From Comamonadaceae bacterium (GTDB lineage: Bacteria > Pseudomonadota > Gammaproteobacteria > Burkholderiales > Burkholderiaceae_C), in NCBI GenBank assembly GCA_947373245.1, contig CANBWY010000011.1, positions 1-46,649 on the forward strand: a DNA stretch of 46,649 nt, read 5' to 3'. The translations under genes and the position numbers were made by a program. Position 1 is the stretch's first letter; every line of letters begins with the position of its first letter. Positions 33,630 to 41,656 of the stretch are shown one piece after another. Under the pieces are notes generated by a model. The model did no database searches, was not told where the DNA came from, and worked only from the letters and a program-made list of their open reading frames with translations.

Positions 33630-34898
33630 TTAAGCGCTTGGCTGATCCAAATCGAAAGCTTTGTGCAAAGCGCGCACAGCGAGCTCCATATATTTCTCAT
33701 CAATCACGACCGATGTTTTGATTTCGGAGGTGGAAATCATTTGGATGTTGATGCCTTCTTCGCTCAAAGAGCGGAACATCTTGCTCGCGACGCCCACATG
33801 GCTGCGCATGCCAATACCGACGATGGACACTTTGCAAATCTTGGTGTCACCTTGCACATCGGTGGCACCCAAGGCTGGCAACACTTTTTCTTTGAGCAAG
33901 TCGGTGGTGCGCGCATAGTCGTTGCGGTGCACGGTGAAGCTGAAGTCGGTTTTGCCATCTTTGCTGATGTTTTGGATGATCATGTCCACTTCAATGTTGG
34001 CATCCGCCACTGCACCCAAGATTTGGTACGCGATGCCTGGCTTGTCGGGTACGCCGACCACAGAAATTTTGGCCTCATCGCGGTTGAATGCGATGCCCGA
34101 TACGATTGCTTGTTCCATTTTTTCGTCTTCCTCAAAGGTGATCAACGTGCCTGATTTAGCTTCTTCGTTGATGTCAATATCCCAGGCGGTGAAGCTGGAC
34201 AACACGCGCAGCGGCACCTTGTATTTACCGGCAAATTCGACCGAGCGAATCTGTAAAACTTTGCTACCCAAAGATGCCATCTCTAGCATCTCTTCAAAGC
34301 TGAGTGTCTCCAAGCGACGCGCTTCGGGCACCACGCGTGGGTCGGTGGTGTAGACACCATCGACATCGGTGTAAATCAAACACTCTTTGGCTTTGAGCGC
34401 TGCCGCCACGGCCACGGCCGAGGTGTCAGAGCCGCCACGGCCCAAGGTGGTGATGTTGTCGTTCTCGTCTTTGCCTTGGAAACCGGTGATGATGACCACA
34501 CGGCCTGCATCCAAATCGGCGCGCACGCGCACATCATCGATCGACTCAATGCGTGCCTTGGTGTAGGCGTTGTTGGTGCGAATGGGCACTTGCCAGCCCG
34601 CGTAGCTGACCGAGGGCTGGCCTTCGGCTTGCAACGCGATGGCCAACAACGCAGAAGACGCTTGCTCGCCCGTAGAGGCCAGCATGTCGAGTTCGCGGTT
34701 GTAGGCCGAATCGGCTTTGGACGGTGCCAATTCTTTGGCAAGGCCGAGCAAGCGGTTGGTCTCGCCGCTCATCGCGGAGGGAACCACCACCATTTGGTGG
34801 CCGGCACGTGCCCATTTGGCCACGCGTTTGGCAACGTTACGGATGCGCTCTGTTGAGCCCATCGACGTGCCGCCGTATTTATGAACAATCAATGCCAT
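33630..34898 (-). CDS. lysC: Aspartate kinase
   Basis: A 422-residue enzyme phosphorylating aspartate, first step to lysine, threonine and methionine. The kinase domain opens with IVHKYGGTSMGSTERI and contains ITGFQGKDENDNITTLGRGGSDTSA in parts. Two C-terminal ACT domains (about 270-410; VVGVPDKPGIAYQILGAV and VSIVGIGMRSHVGVASKMF) mediate feedback by lysine/threonine, as in the heteromeric actinobacterial/betaproteobacterial class. It is 36 bases downstream of tilS and followed by tRNA-Ser. Single-domain kinase: no fused homoserine dehydrogenase. Confidence 0.97.
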   Translation of the reverse strand: MALIVHKYGGTSMGSTERIRNVAKRVAKWARAGHQMVVVPSAMSGETNRLLGLAKELAPSKADSAYNRELDMLASTGEQASSALLAIALQAEGQPSVSYAGWQVPIRTNNAYTKARIESIDDVRVRADLDAGRVVIITGFQGKDENDNITTLGRGGSDTSAVAVAAALKAKECLIYTDVDGVYTTDPRVVPEARRLETLSFEEMLEMASLGSKVLQIRSVEFAGKYKVPLRVLSSFTAWDIDINEEAKSGTLITFEEDEKMEQAIVSGIAFNRDEAKISVVGVPDKPGIAYQILGAVADANIEVDMIIQNISKDGKTDFSFTVHRNDYARTTDLLKEKVLPALGATDVQGDTKICKVSIVGIGMRSHVGVASKMFRSLSEEGINIQMISTSEIKTSVVIDEKYMELAVRALHKAFDLDQPSA

Positions 34899-34934
34899 AT
34901 TTCTTTAAAAGTGTTGTGTTATGGACAAAAAAGC

Positions 34935-35903
34935 CTAGGGATTGTAGCAACGCAGCACTGCCCCATCGCGGCGCACAAACCCCCGCCCCACCTTGATGTC
35001 GATGTGGTGGCCGCGCGTGGTGCACGCTTTGATTTGTACCAACAGCGCATGCAGCTGCGCAGCACTGGCTTGTGTGTGCGCTAGGGCCAGCCAATGGCGC
35101 AACACGTTGGACTGACGGGCCTCGCTCAGCAGCTGCAACGCTTGGATGCGGGGCGGATTGCCCACGAACTGCAAATCAAGATCGGCCACCTCTCGCAGCA
35201 GCGTTTGCGCTTGCGCGGCGTGCGAGGCACTGCGCGCAAAGGTTTGTCTGAAGGACGGAAAAGCTTTTTCAAGCACAGGCAGCAGTTCAGCACGAATGCG
35301 GTTGCGGGTGTAGCGGGTGTCGCTGTTGCTTGGGTCTTCCACCCATGCTTCGCCCACAGCCAACAAGGCATCGCGCAACTGCTGCCCCGGCACATTCAGC
35401 CAAGGGCGGTGGTAGGTCACGCCATGGCGTTCAGCAACGGCTGGCATACACGCCAAGCCGGGTAGGCCCGCGCCGCGAGACAGCGCCAGCAACAAGGTTT
35501 CGACTTGGTCATCCGCATGTTGGGCCAATGCAATGTCGTGGATTTGCCCACCCCAGTTGTGTTGCAGCGCCTCAGCCAGCGCGCGGTAGCGGGCTTGGCG
35601 CGCGGCGTCTTCTGGGCTTTGGCCTGCGGCATGTGCGGCGTTCACGCGTTGCACCACCAGTGGCACATTCAAGCGATCGCACAGTGCCACGCAATGCGCC
35701 TCAAAGCTGTCAGCTGCCGCTTGCAAGCCGTGGTGCACATGCACAGCATGCACTCTGCCCGGCCAACGGTTGGCACAAGCAATCAGCAAAGCGGTGGAGT
35801 CAGCCCCGCCGCTGAGCGCCACGGCGAAAGCCTCAAGGTGCTGGAGTGCGTCCAGCGAAGGAAAGTTAGCGGGCGTCAGCTTTGGTGTCGGTGTAACGGC
35901 CAT
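34935..35903 (-). CDS. tilS: tRNA(Ile)-lysidine synthase
   Basis: A 322-residue enzyme that converts the wobble C of the CAU-anticodon tRNA-Ile to lysidine, needed to read AUA. The PP-loop ATP-binding motif is SGGADST (31-37), followed by HVHHGLQ and [22 protein letters not shown]. It is shorter than the 430-residue E. coli protein and lacks much of the C-terminal tRNA-acceptor-binding domain, as in other compact TilS. The ATG at 35903 lies inside the 3' end of accA, a 38-base overlap. Confidence 0.94.
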   Translation of the reverse strand: MAVTPTPKLTPANFPSLDALQHLEAFAVALSGGADSTALLIACANRWPGRVHAVHVHHGLQAAADSFEAHCVALCDRLNVPLVVQRVNAAHAAGQSPEDAARQARYRALAEALQHNWGGQIHDIALAQHADDQVETLLLALSRGAGLPGLACMPAVAERHGVTYHRPWLNVPGQQLRDALLAVGEAWVEDPSNSDTRYTRNRIRAELLPVLEKAFPSFRQTFARSASHAAQAQTLLREVADLDLQFVGNPPRIQALQLLSEARQSNVLRHWLALAHTQASAAQLHALLVQIKACTTRGHHIDIKVGRGFVRRDGAVLRCYNP

Positions 35904-36849
35904 AGCTTTGCAAACGCTCGTAGCGTTTGTCCAGCAACTCTTTGACCTTCAAGTCGCTCACTTGGCGCCATGCGTCGTTCAAGCCGCGCTTGAGTTGCGC
36001 CGACATTTGTTTGGGATCGCGGTGTGCGCCGCCCACAGGCTCGTTCACGATTTTGTCGACCAGCCCCAAGGCCTTCAAACGGTGCGCGGTGATGCCTAAG
36101 GCTTCGGCGGCGTCTTCGGCGCGGTCAGATGTTTTCCACAAAATCGAAGCACAGCCTTCAGGGCTAATCACCGAGTACACCGAGTATTGCAGCATCAACA
36201 CTTGGTCCGCCACGCTGATGGCCAACGCGCCGCCCGAGCCGCCTTCACCAATGATGGTGGTGATGATGGGCACTTCGAGCTGCGCCATTTCAAAAATGTT
36301 GCGGCCAATGGCTTCAGACTGGCTGCGCTCTTCGGCGTCGATGCCGGGGTAAGCCCCGGGGGTGTCCACAAAGGTGAACACAGGCAGATTGAACTTCTCT
36401 GCGGTCTTCATCAACCGCAAAGCTTTGCGATAGCCCTCAGGCTTGCTCATGCCAAAGTTACGCAAGGCACGTTCTTTGGTGTCGCGGCCTTTTTGCTGGC
36501 CTAGCACCATGCAAGCGTTGCCGTTGAAACGGGCCAAGCCACCGACGATGCTCATGTCATCGGCAAAGTGTCGGTCGCCATGCATTTCCACGAAATCGGT
36601 GAAGATGTCGTTGATGTAGTCCAACGTGTAGGGACGCTCCGCGTGACGCGCGATCTTGGTGATCTGCCAAGGTGTGAGGTCGCTGTAAATTTCTTTGGTC
36701 AGCTGCAAGCTTTTCTTGCTGAGCTGCTCAATCTCGTCCGAAATATCAACCGCTGATTCGCTTTGCACATAGCGCAGTTCGTCAATCTTGCCCTCTAGCT
36801 CAGCAATCGGTTGCTCAAAATCGAGGAAGGTTTTCTTTGCCAAAATCAT
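35866..36849 (-). CDS. accA: Acetyl-CoA carboxylase carboxyltransferase subunit alpha
   Basis: A 327-residue subunit with the crotonase-like carboxyltransferase fold. Landmarks: [20 protein letters not shown] at the N-terminus, [31 protein letters not shown] and [12 protein letters not shown], the last forming an oxyanion-stabilising glycine loop. With AccD it transfers carboxyl from biotin to acetyl-CoA in the first step of fatty acid synthesis. It lies 14 bases downstream of the glycosylase gene and overlaps tilS by 38 bases. Confidence 0.97.
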   Translation of the reverse strand: MILAKKTFLDFEQPIAELEGKIDELRYVQSESAVDISDEIEQLSKKSLQLTKEIYSDLTPWQITKIARHAERPYTLDYINDIFTDFVEMHGDRHFADDMSIVGGLARFNGNACMVLGQQKGRDTKERALRNFGMSKPEGYRKALRLMKTAEKFNLPVFTFVDTPGAYPGIDAEERSQSEAIGRNIFEMAQLEVPIITTIIGEGGSGGALAISVADQVLMLQYSVYSVISPEGCASILWKTSDRAEDAAEALGITAHRLKALGLVDKIVNEPVGGAHRDPKQMSAQLKRGLNDAWRQVSDLKVKELLDKRYERLQSYGRYTDTKADAR

Positions 36850-36863
36850 TACTCCTTAGCTGC

Positions 36864-37511
36864 TCAATATTCCACTGGCAGCGGATCTAGCGAGCGCCAA
36901 ATATACCAAGTCGCCACACTGCAATAAGGGGCCCACGCCGCAGCCACCTCGCGGGCCTCGCTGCGACTGACGGCTTCACCCGAAAAATAATTGTGGCTGA
37001 TGCCATTGATCAAACCCACATCGTCGAGCGGCAACACGTTGGGACGCATGAGGTGGAAGATCAAAAACATCTCAGCCGTCCAACGGCCAATGCCGCGAAT
37101 GGCCACCAGTTCTTCGATGATGGCGTCGTCCGTCATCTCAGACCACTTCTTCACATGCAAAGCGCCGTTGTCAAAGTGCAGCGCCAAATCGACGATGTAT
37201 TCCACCTTGCGAGCCGACAAACCGGCCGCACGCATGTCGTCCACCTTGAGCTTGAGCACATTGGCGGGCGTGATTTTGCGAGGCAATAAAACAAAGCGGT
37301 CCCACACGGTTTGCGCGGCCTTGACCGAAATTTGCTGGCCCACGATGCTGCGCGCCAGCGTGACAAACGCGTCGCCGCGTGACTGCAACGAGGCCTCGCC
37401 AAACTGCGGAATGAGGCGCTTCATCACCCGGTCTTTTTTGACCAAGTGCTTGCACGCATCGGCCCAATACTCGGGCGTGGCGATGGTAATTTTTTCTTTA
37501 TTCACGATCAC
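36864..37511 (-). CDS. DNA-3-methyladenine glycosylase II-like HhH-GPD protein
   Basis: A 215-residue base-excision glycosylase. The helix-hairpin-helix is LVAIRGIGRWTAEMF (about 135-149) and the catalytic Asp is Asp164 in VLPLDDVGL. It lacks the N-terminal beta domain of E. coli AlkA, like the compact bacterial AlkA/Mag1-type enzymes. It removes alkylated purines from DNA. The GTG at 37511 directly abuts the cysS stop; a second GTG at 37505 is possible. The cysS-glycosylase-accA-tilS order is one I associate with Burkholderiales. Confidence 0.9.
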   Translation of the reverse strand: MIVNKEKITIATPEYWADACKHLVKKDRVMKRLIPQFGEASLQSRGDAFVTLARSIVGQQISVKAAQTVWDRFVLLPRKITPANVLKLKVDDMRAAGLSARKVEYIVDLALHFDNGALHVKKWSEMTDDAIIEELVAIRGIGRWTAEMFLIFHLMRPNVLPLDDVGLINGISHNYFSGEAVSRSEAREVAAAWAPYCSVATWYIWRSLDPLPVEY

Positions 37512-38894
37512 TTAGCCACGCTCCCACGTAGTGCCCGTGGGCGAGTCTTTGAGCACGATGCCCTCAGCCGCCAAAGCTTGGCGAATGCGGTCCGCCTCGG
37601 CAAAGTTCTTGGCAGACTTAGCCGCTGCACGGGCCGCAATCTGGGTTTGAATGGCGTCTTCGTCCACGCCCGCCCCCGCTTGGGCAAAGGCTTGGGGGTC
37701 GTCTTGCAACAGCCCCAGCACACCACCCAAGGCCTTGAGCAAGCCAGCGGTTTGCGTCGAGCCCGTGCGGTTGACTTCACCTGCGAGTTCAAACAACACG
37801 GCCACGGCTTCGGGCGTACCAAAGTCTTCGTCCATCGCCGCTTTGAAGCGCGCGGCGTGCGGCTGGGCCCAGTCAATCACCACATCATCCGCGGCAACCT
37901 TGCCCAGTGCGGTGTAGAGGCGCTTCAAGGCGCCACGGGCATCGTTCAAATGCACATCGCTGTAGTTGAGTTGGCTGCGGTAATGGCTGCGCACCACAAA
38001 AAAGCGAATGGTTTCGGCGTCGAATTCTTTGAGCACATCTCGGATGGTGAAGAAGTTGCCCAAGCTCTTGGACATTTTTTCGTTGTCCACGTTGATGAAG
38101 CCGTTGTGCATCCACACGTTGGCCATTTTTTGGCCGTTCGCGCCTTCGCTTTGGGCAATTTCGTTTTCGTGGTGGGGAAACTGCAAGTCAGCACCACCGC
38201 CGTGGATGTCAAAGCTCTGACCCAACATGTCGCAGCTCATGGCCGAGCACTCAATGTGCCAGCCAGGACGGCCTGCACCGAAAGGACTGGCCCATTTCAC
38301 TTCTTCGGGCTCGCTTGTCTTTGCCGATTTCCACAGCACAAAGTCCAGCGGGTCTTGTTTGCCGCCTTCTTCGGTGCTCACGGCCACGCGCTCGCCCGCT
38401 TGCAACTCGTCCAGCGACTTGCCAGACAACTTGCCGTAGCCGGGAAACTTGCGTACGGCATAGTTCACATCGCCATTGCTGGCTTGGTAGGCCAAACCTT
38501 TGTCTCGCAAGGTTCCAATCATGGCCAGCATTTGTGGCACATAGTCCATCGCACGGGGCTCGTGCGTGGGGCGCTCAATGCCCAAGGCATCGGCATCTTG
38601 GTGCAGCGCATCAATCATGCGATCGGTCAGACCGCGCACGGTTTCGCCGTTTTCCAGCGAACGTTTGATGATCTTGTCGTCAATGTCGGTGATGTTGCGC
38701 ACATAGGTCACGCGGTAACCGCTGGCTTTGAGCCAACGCTGCACCACATCAAACGCCACCATCGAACGGGCATGACCCAAATGACACAGGTCGTACACGG
38801 TCATGCCGCATACGTACATGCGCACATGGCCAGGTTCTAGCGGCGAAAATTTCTCCAGCGCACGCGTGAGCGTGTTGTGAATGCGAAGCGTCAT
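37512..38894 (-). CDS. cysS: Cysteinyl-tRNA synthetase
   Basis: A 460-residue class I synthetase that charges tRNA-Cys. It shows the zinc ligand Cys29 in [10 protein letters not shown], the HIGH-like HLGH (38-41), [14 protein letters not shown] with another zinc Cys, [15 protein letters not shown] and the KMSKSLGN loop. The C-terminal helical domain is complete. First gene of the minus-strand run down to tRNA-Ser. A 102-base gap separates it from the divergent TPR gene and must hold both promoters. Confidence 0.98.
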   Translation of the reverse strand: MTLRIHNTLTRALEKFSPLEPGHVRMYVCGMTVYDLCHLGHARSMVAFDVVQRWLKASGYRVTYVRNITDIDDKIIKRSLENGETVRGLTDRMIDALHQDADALGIERPTHEPRAMDYVPQMLAMIGTLRDKGLAYQASNGDVNYAVRKFPGYGKLSGKSLDELQAGERVAVSTEEGGKQDPLDFVLWKSAKTSEPEEVKWASPFGAGRPGWHIECSAMSCDMLGQSFDIHGGGADLQFPHHENEIAQSEGANGQKMANVWMHNGFINVDNEKMSKSLGNFFTIRDVLKEFDAETIRFFVVRSHYRSQLNYSDVHLNDARGALKRLYTALGKVAADDVVIDWAQPHAARFKAAMDEDFGTPEAVAVLFELAGEVNRTGSTQTAGLLKALGGVLGLLQDDPQAFAQAGAGVDEDAIQTQIAARAAAKSAKNFAEADRIRQALAAEGIVLKDSPTGTTWERG

Positions 38895-38996
38895 GAGTGA
38901 ATCGAGAGAAGACCGCAGTGAAGGGCCGGTAAAGAGGTGAAAGCCAAAGCGTCGTTCAGACCCTCTGTTTTACAATGCTTCCAGTATACAAAGCAC

Positions 38997-39668
38997 ATGA
39001 CAAACCCTCACGCCCACCTCAGAGCCTCCTTATTAGCTCGGCCTGTCGCCCCCACCCAGCTGCGCACACCAAGCCGTTGGATCAGCCACGGGTTGCACAG
39101 TCTCGCGCTAGCTTTGGCACTGATGGGGGCCTCAGTAGACGCAGCCCGCGCACAAAGCGTCGAGGCCTTGGAGTGGCAACCCGGCCAGTCCACCACCCAG
39201 CCCACGGTGATCAGCACGCCGCACAACGACGTGCGCAAATTGCTGCGCCAAGCCAAGTACCCGCAAGCCTTGGTGTGGGTCAACAAAGCCTTGGCCACCA
39301 ACCCGCGTGACCCACAAATGCGTTTTTGGCAAGGGGTTATCTTTGAGCAGCTGGGCAAACCCGAGATGGCGCTCCAGGTGTATCTGAGCCTCACACAAGA
39401 ATACCCAGAGCTACCCGAGCCCCACAACAACCTAGGCGTGCTCTACGCGGCCAACGGGGACTACCCTAATGCCCAAGCCTCCCTAGAAGCGGCCCTGCGC
39501 GCCAACCCCAATTACGCAGTCGCCCACGAAAACATGGGCGACTTGATGGTCAACATGGCCCGCCAATCGTATGAACGTGCTTTGTCCATTGAGCCCAAGC
39601 TGCGCGAAGCGAGCCAAAAAATTGAACGCCTCAAACCTGTCCTAGCAATGACCCAAGGTAAACCATGA
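38997..39668 (+). CDS. Exported TPR-repeat protein
   Basis: A 223-residue protein with a long positively charged N-terminus, a hydrophobic stretch (about 37-50) and AQS that looks like a signal-peptidase site near residue 53. At least three TPR units follow (PQALVWVNKALATNPRDPQMR, PEMALQVYLSLTQEYPELPE and PNAQASLEAALRANPNYAVA in parts). TPRs mediate protein contacts; here probably in the periplasm. The ATG at 38997 is chosen over an upstream in-frame ATG at 38937. It overlaps the following cyclophilin gene as ATGA, suggesting a shared function in envelope protein folding. Confidence 0.82.
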   Translation: MTNPHAHLRASLLARPVAPTQLRTPSRWISHGLHSLALALALMGASVDAARAQSVEALEWQPGQSTTQPTVISTPHNDVRKLLRQAKYPQALVWVNKALATNPRDPQMRFWQGVIFEQLGKPEMALQVYLSLTQEYPELPEPHNNLGVLYAANGDYPNAQASLEAALRANPNYAVAHENMGDLMVNMARQSYERALSIEPKLREASQKIERLKPVLAMTQGKP

Positions 39669-40267
39669 CACTTTCACGCCTCACACGCCGCGCCCTTTGC
39701 AAGACAAGCTTTTGCGCCCTCGCCTTTGTGGGCTTGGCCCAAACGGCCATCGCCCAAGACGCGCCGCGCGTCAAGTTCGTCACCAACGCCGGTGAATTTG
39801 TGGTCGAGGTCTACCCCGACAAGGCCCCCAAAACCGTCGAAAACTTCTTGCAATACGTGCGCGACAAGCACTACGACGGCACCATTTTTCACCGCGTGAT
39901 TGGCAACTTCATGGTGCAAGGCGGTGGTTACGACCAACGCTACATCGAGCGCCGCACACGCGCACCCGTTGAGCACGAAGGCCGCGAAGCCTTGGCCAAA
40001 GGCGGCCCGCGCAACACCGTGGGCACCTTGGCCATGGCGCGCACCAACGCCCCCAACTCAGCCACCGCACAGTTTTTCATCAACGTGGTGGACAACGGCT
40101 TTCTTGACCCCTCCCCACAGCAACCCGGTTACACCGTGTTTGGCAAAGTGATTTCGGGCATGGACACCATCACCAAAATCAAAAGCGTGCCCACCGGCTT
40201 TGGTGGCCCCTTCCCGTCTGATGTGCCGCGCACACCCATCGTCATCCAATCGGCCACCGTGCTCTGA
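39665..40267 (+). CDS. Periplasmic peptidyl-prolyl isomerase (cyclophilin, PpiA-like)
   Basis: A 200-residue cyclophilin with a signal peptide ending at AIA (about residue 30). The catalytic core is present: [15 protein letters not shown] with the key Arg, [17 protein letters not shown] and [12 protein letters not shown]. It catalyses cis-trans isomerisation of prolines in exported proteins. Translation is coupled to the TPR gene by a 4-base overlap. It lies 44 bases ahead of its cytoplasmic paralogue, suggesting a tandem duplication followed by retargeting. Confidence 0.93.
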   Translation: MTLSRLTRRALCKTSFCALAFVGLAQTAIAQDAPRVKFVTNAGEFVVEVYPDKAPKTVENFLQYVRDKHYDGTIFHRVIGNFMVQGGGYDQRYIERRTRAPVEHEGREALAKGGPRNTVGTLAMARTNAPNSATAQFFINVVDNGFLDPSPQQPGYTVFGKVISGMDTITKIKSVPTGFGGPFPSDVPRTPIVIQSATVL

Positions 40268-40311
40268 GCACGCGCTGGTTTCACTCACCTCAACTCTTAA
40301 AGATACACACC

Positions 40312-40818
40312 ATGAGCAACCCACAAGTCGAACTACACATCTTGGACCACGGCGTCATCACCATCGAACTCGATGCTGAAAAAGCCCCGAAGTGCACCGA
40401 AAACTTCCTGCACTATGTGAACAAAGGTCACTACGACAAAACCATTTTCCACCGCGTGATTCCTGGCTTCATGGTGCAAGGCGGCGGTTTCGAGCCCGGC
40501 ATGACGCAAAAAGAATGCGACGAGCCCATTGAAAACGAAGCCAACAACGGCCTCAAAAACAAGCACTACACGCTGGCCATGGCCCGCACGTCTGACCCCC
40601 ACTCGGCCACCGCCCAGTTCTTCATCAACGTGGCAGACAACGATTTCTTGAACCACAAAGCACCCAGCATGCAAGGCTGGGGCTACGCCGTGTTTGGCAA
40701 AGTGGTGAGTGGCAATGACGTGGTCGACAAAATCGCCGCCGTCAAAACGGGCCGCAAGGGCTTCCATGACGACGTGCCCAAAGAAGACGTGGTGATTGAG
40801 AAAGCCGTCGCGCTGTAA
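40312..40818 (+). CDS. ppiB: Cytoplasmic peptidyl-prolyl isomerase (cyclophilin B)
   Basis: A 168-residue cyclophilin without signal peptide, closely matching E. coli PpiB in length. The core shows [39 protein letters not shown] and [18 protein letters not shown]. It accelerates prolyl isomerisation in the cytosol. It is followed after 4 bases by lpxH, with which it is likely co-transcribed. Confidence 0.96.
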   Translation: MSNPQVELHILDHGVITIELDAEKAPKCTENFLHYVNKGHYDKTIFHRVIPGFMVQGGGFEPGMTQKECDEPIENEANNGLKNKHYTLAMARTSDPHSATAQFFINVADNDFLNHKAPSMQGWGYAVFGKVVSGNDVVDKIAAVKTGRKGFHDDVPKEDVVIEKAVAL

Positions 40819-40822
40819 AGCC

Positions 40823-41656
40823 ATGGCGCCGCACCTGCCACTCGCCCCCGGCGAGACACCGTGTGTGCGGGCGATGCCTGCGTGGCAGCGCATTGACTTC
40901 ATCTCTGACTTACACCTCGATGCAGGCCAAGCCGCCACCTTCGAGGCGTGGGCCCAACACATGGCCCACACACCTGCAGACGCTCTGTTCATCTTGGGCG
41001 ATTTGTTTGAGGTGTGGGTCGGCGATGACACCCAAGACCCCTTCGCCCTGCAATGCATGGCCGTGCTCAAAGCCACGGCGCAGCGCATACCTGTGTATTT
41101 CATGTGCGGTAACCGCGATTTTTTGGTGGGCGCTGCCTTGCTCAAAGCGACAGGCATGCAACTGTTAAGCGACCCAACAGTGCTAGACCTTGGCATGCAA
41201 GCAGGTGACGACGCGAAGCCCACGCGCCTATTGCTCAGCCACGGTGACGCTCTGTGTTTGGACGACCACGACTACTTGGCGTTTCGCGCCCAAGTGCGCC
41301 AGCCCGAATGGCAGGCGGCGTTCTTGGCCCAACCCTTGACCGAGCGCCAAGCCTTCGCACGCAGCATCCGCAACCAAAGCGAAGCGCGAAAGCAAAGCAA
41401 CACCCCTGCTGATTACGCCGATGTGGACACGCAAGCCGCTGTGCGCTGGCTGAAAGCCGCTGACGCCCAAGTGTTGCTGCACGGCCATACCCACCAACCT
41501 GCCGAACACGATTTGGGCCAAGGTCTGAGTCGCTGGGTGTTGAGCGACTGGCATGCCGATGCCATGCCACCGCGCCTAGAAGTGACCAGTTGGCTGCGCC
41601 AAAAAGCACAAAGCCCCACCAGGGGGCTTTGTCGCTTACCACTCGACGCGGTTTAA
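40823..41656 (+). CDS. lpxH: UDP-2,3-diacylglucosamine diphosphatase
   Basis: A calcineurin-like phosphoesterase of 277 residues that makes lipid X in lipid A synthesis. All metal-binding motifs are visible: FISDLHLD, LGDLFEVWVGDD, CGNRDF, LLSHGDAL and HGHTHQP. The ATG at 40823 is 4 bases after ppiB; Met18 (40874), immediately before WQRIDFISDLHL, would give a more usual N-terminus. The last 17 codons contain the terminator hairpin of the opposing gene, and the two stop codons overlap by 4 bases, so the lpxH C-terminal tail (SPTRGLCRLPLDAV) is constrained by that hairpin. Confidence 0.94.
   Translation: MAPHLPLAPGETPCVRAMPAWQRIDFISDLHLDAGQAATFEAWAQHMAHTPADALFILGDLFEVWVGDDTQDPFALQCMAVLKATAQRIPVYFMCGNRDFLVGAALLKATGMQLLSDPTVLDLGMQAGDDAKPTRLLLSHGDALCLDDHDYLAFRAQVRQPEWQAAFLAQPLTERQAFARSIRNQSEARKQSNTPADYADVDTQAAVRWLKAADAQVLLHGHTHQPAEHDLGQGLSRWVLSDWHADAMPPRLEVTSWLRQKAQSPTRGLCRLPLDAV
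41608..41632 (-). terminator. Intrinsic terminator of the DUF349 gene, inside lpxH
   Basis: A perfect 10-bp stem (ACAAAGCCCC/GGGGCTTTGT) with a five-base loop lies 21 bases past the DUF349 stop and is followed on the minus strand by GCTTTTTGG. It is entirely within the lpxH reading frame. Confidence 0.85.

Noticed and set aside
33299-33721. 140-codon plus-strand frame with EGFEPSMRLYTPYSLSRG
   Set aside because: The central part is the antisense translation of tRNA-Ser, a well-known false ORF pattern.
37446-38840. 464-codon open frame opposite cysS
   Set aside because: Antisense to cysS, whose motifs are unambiguous.
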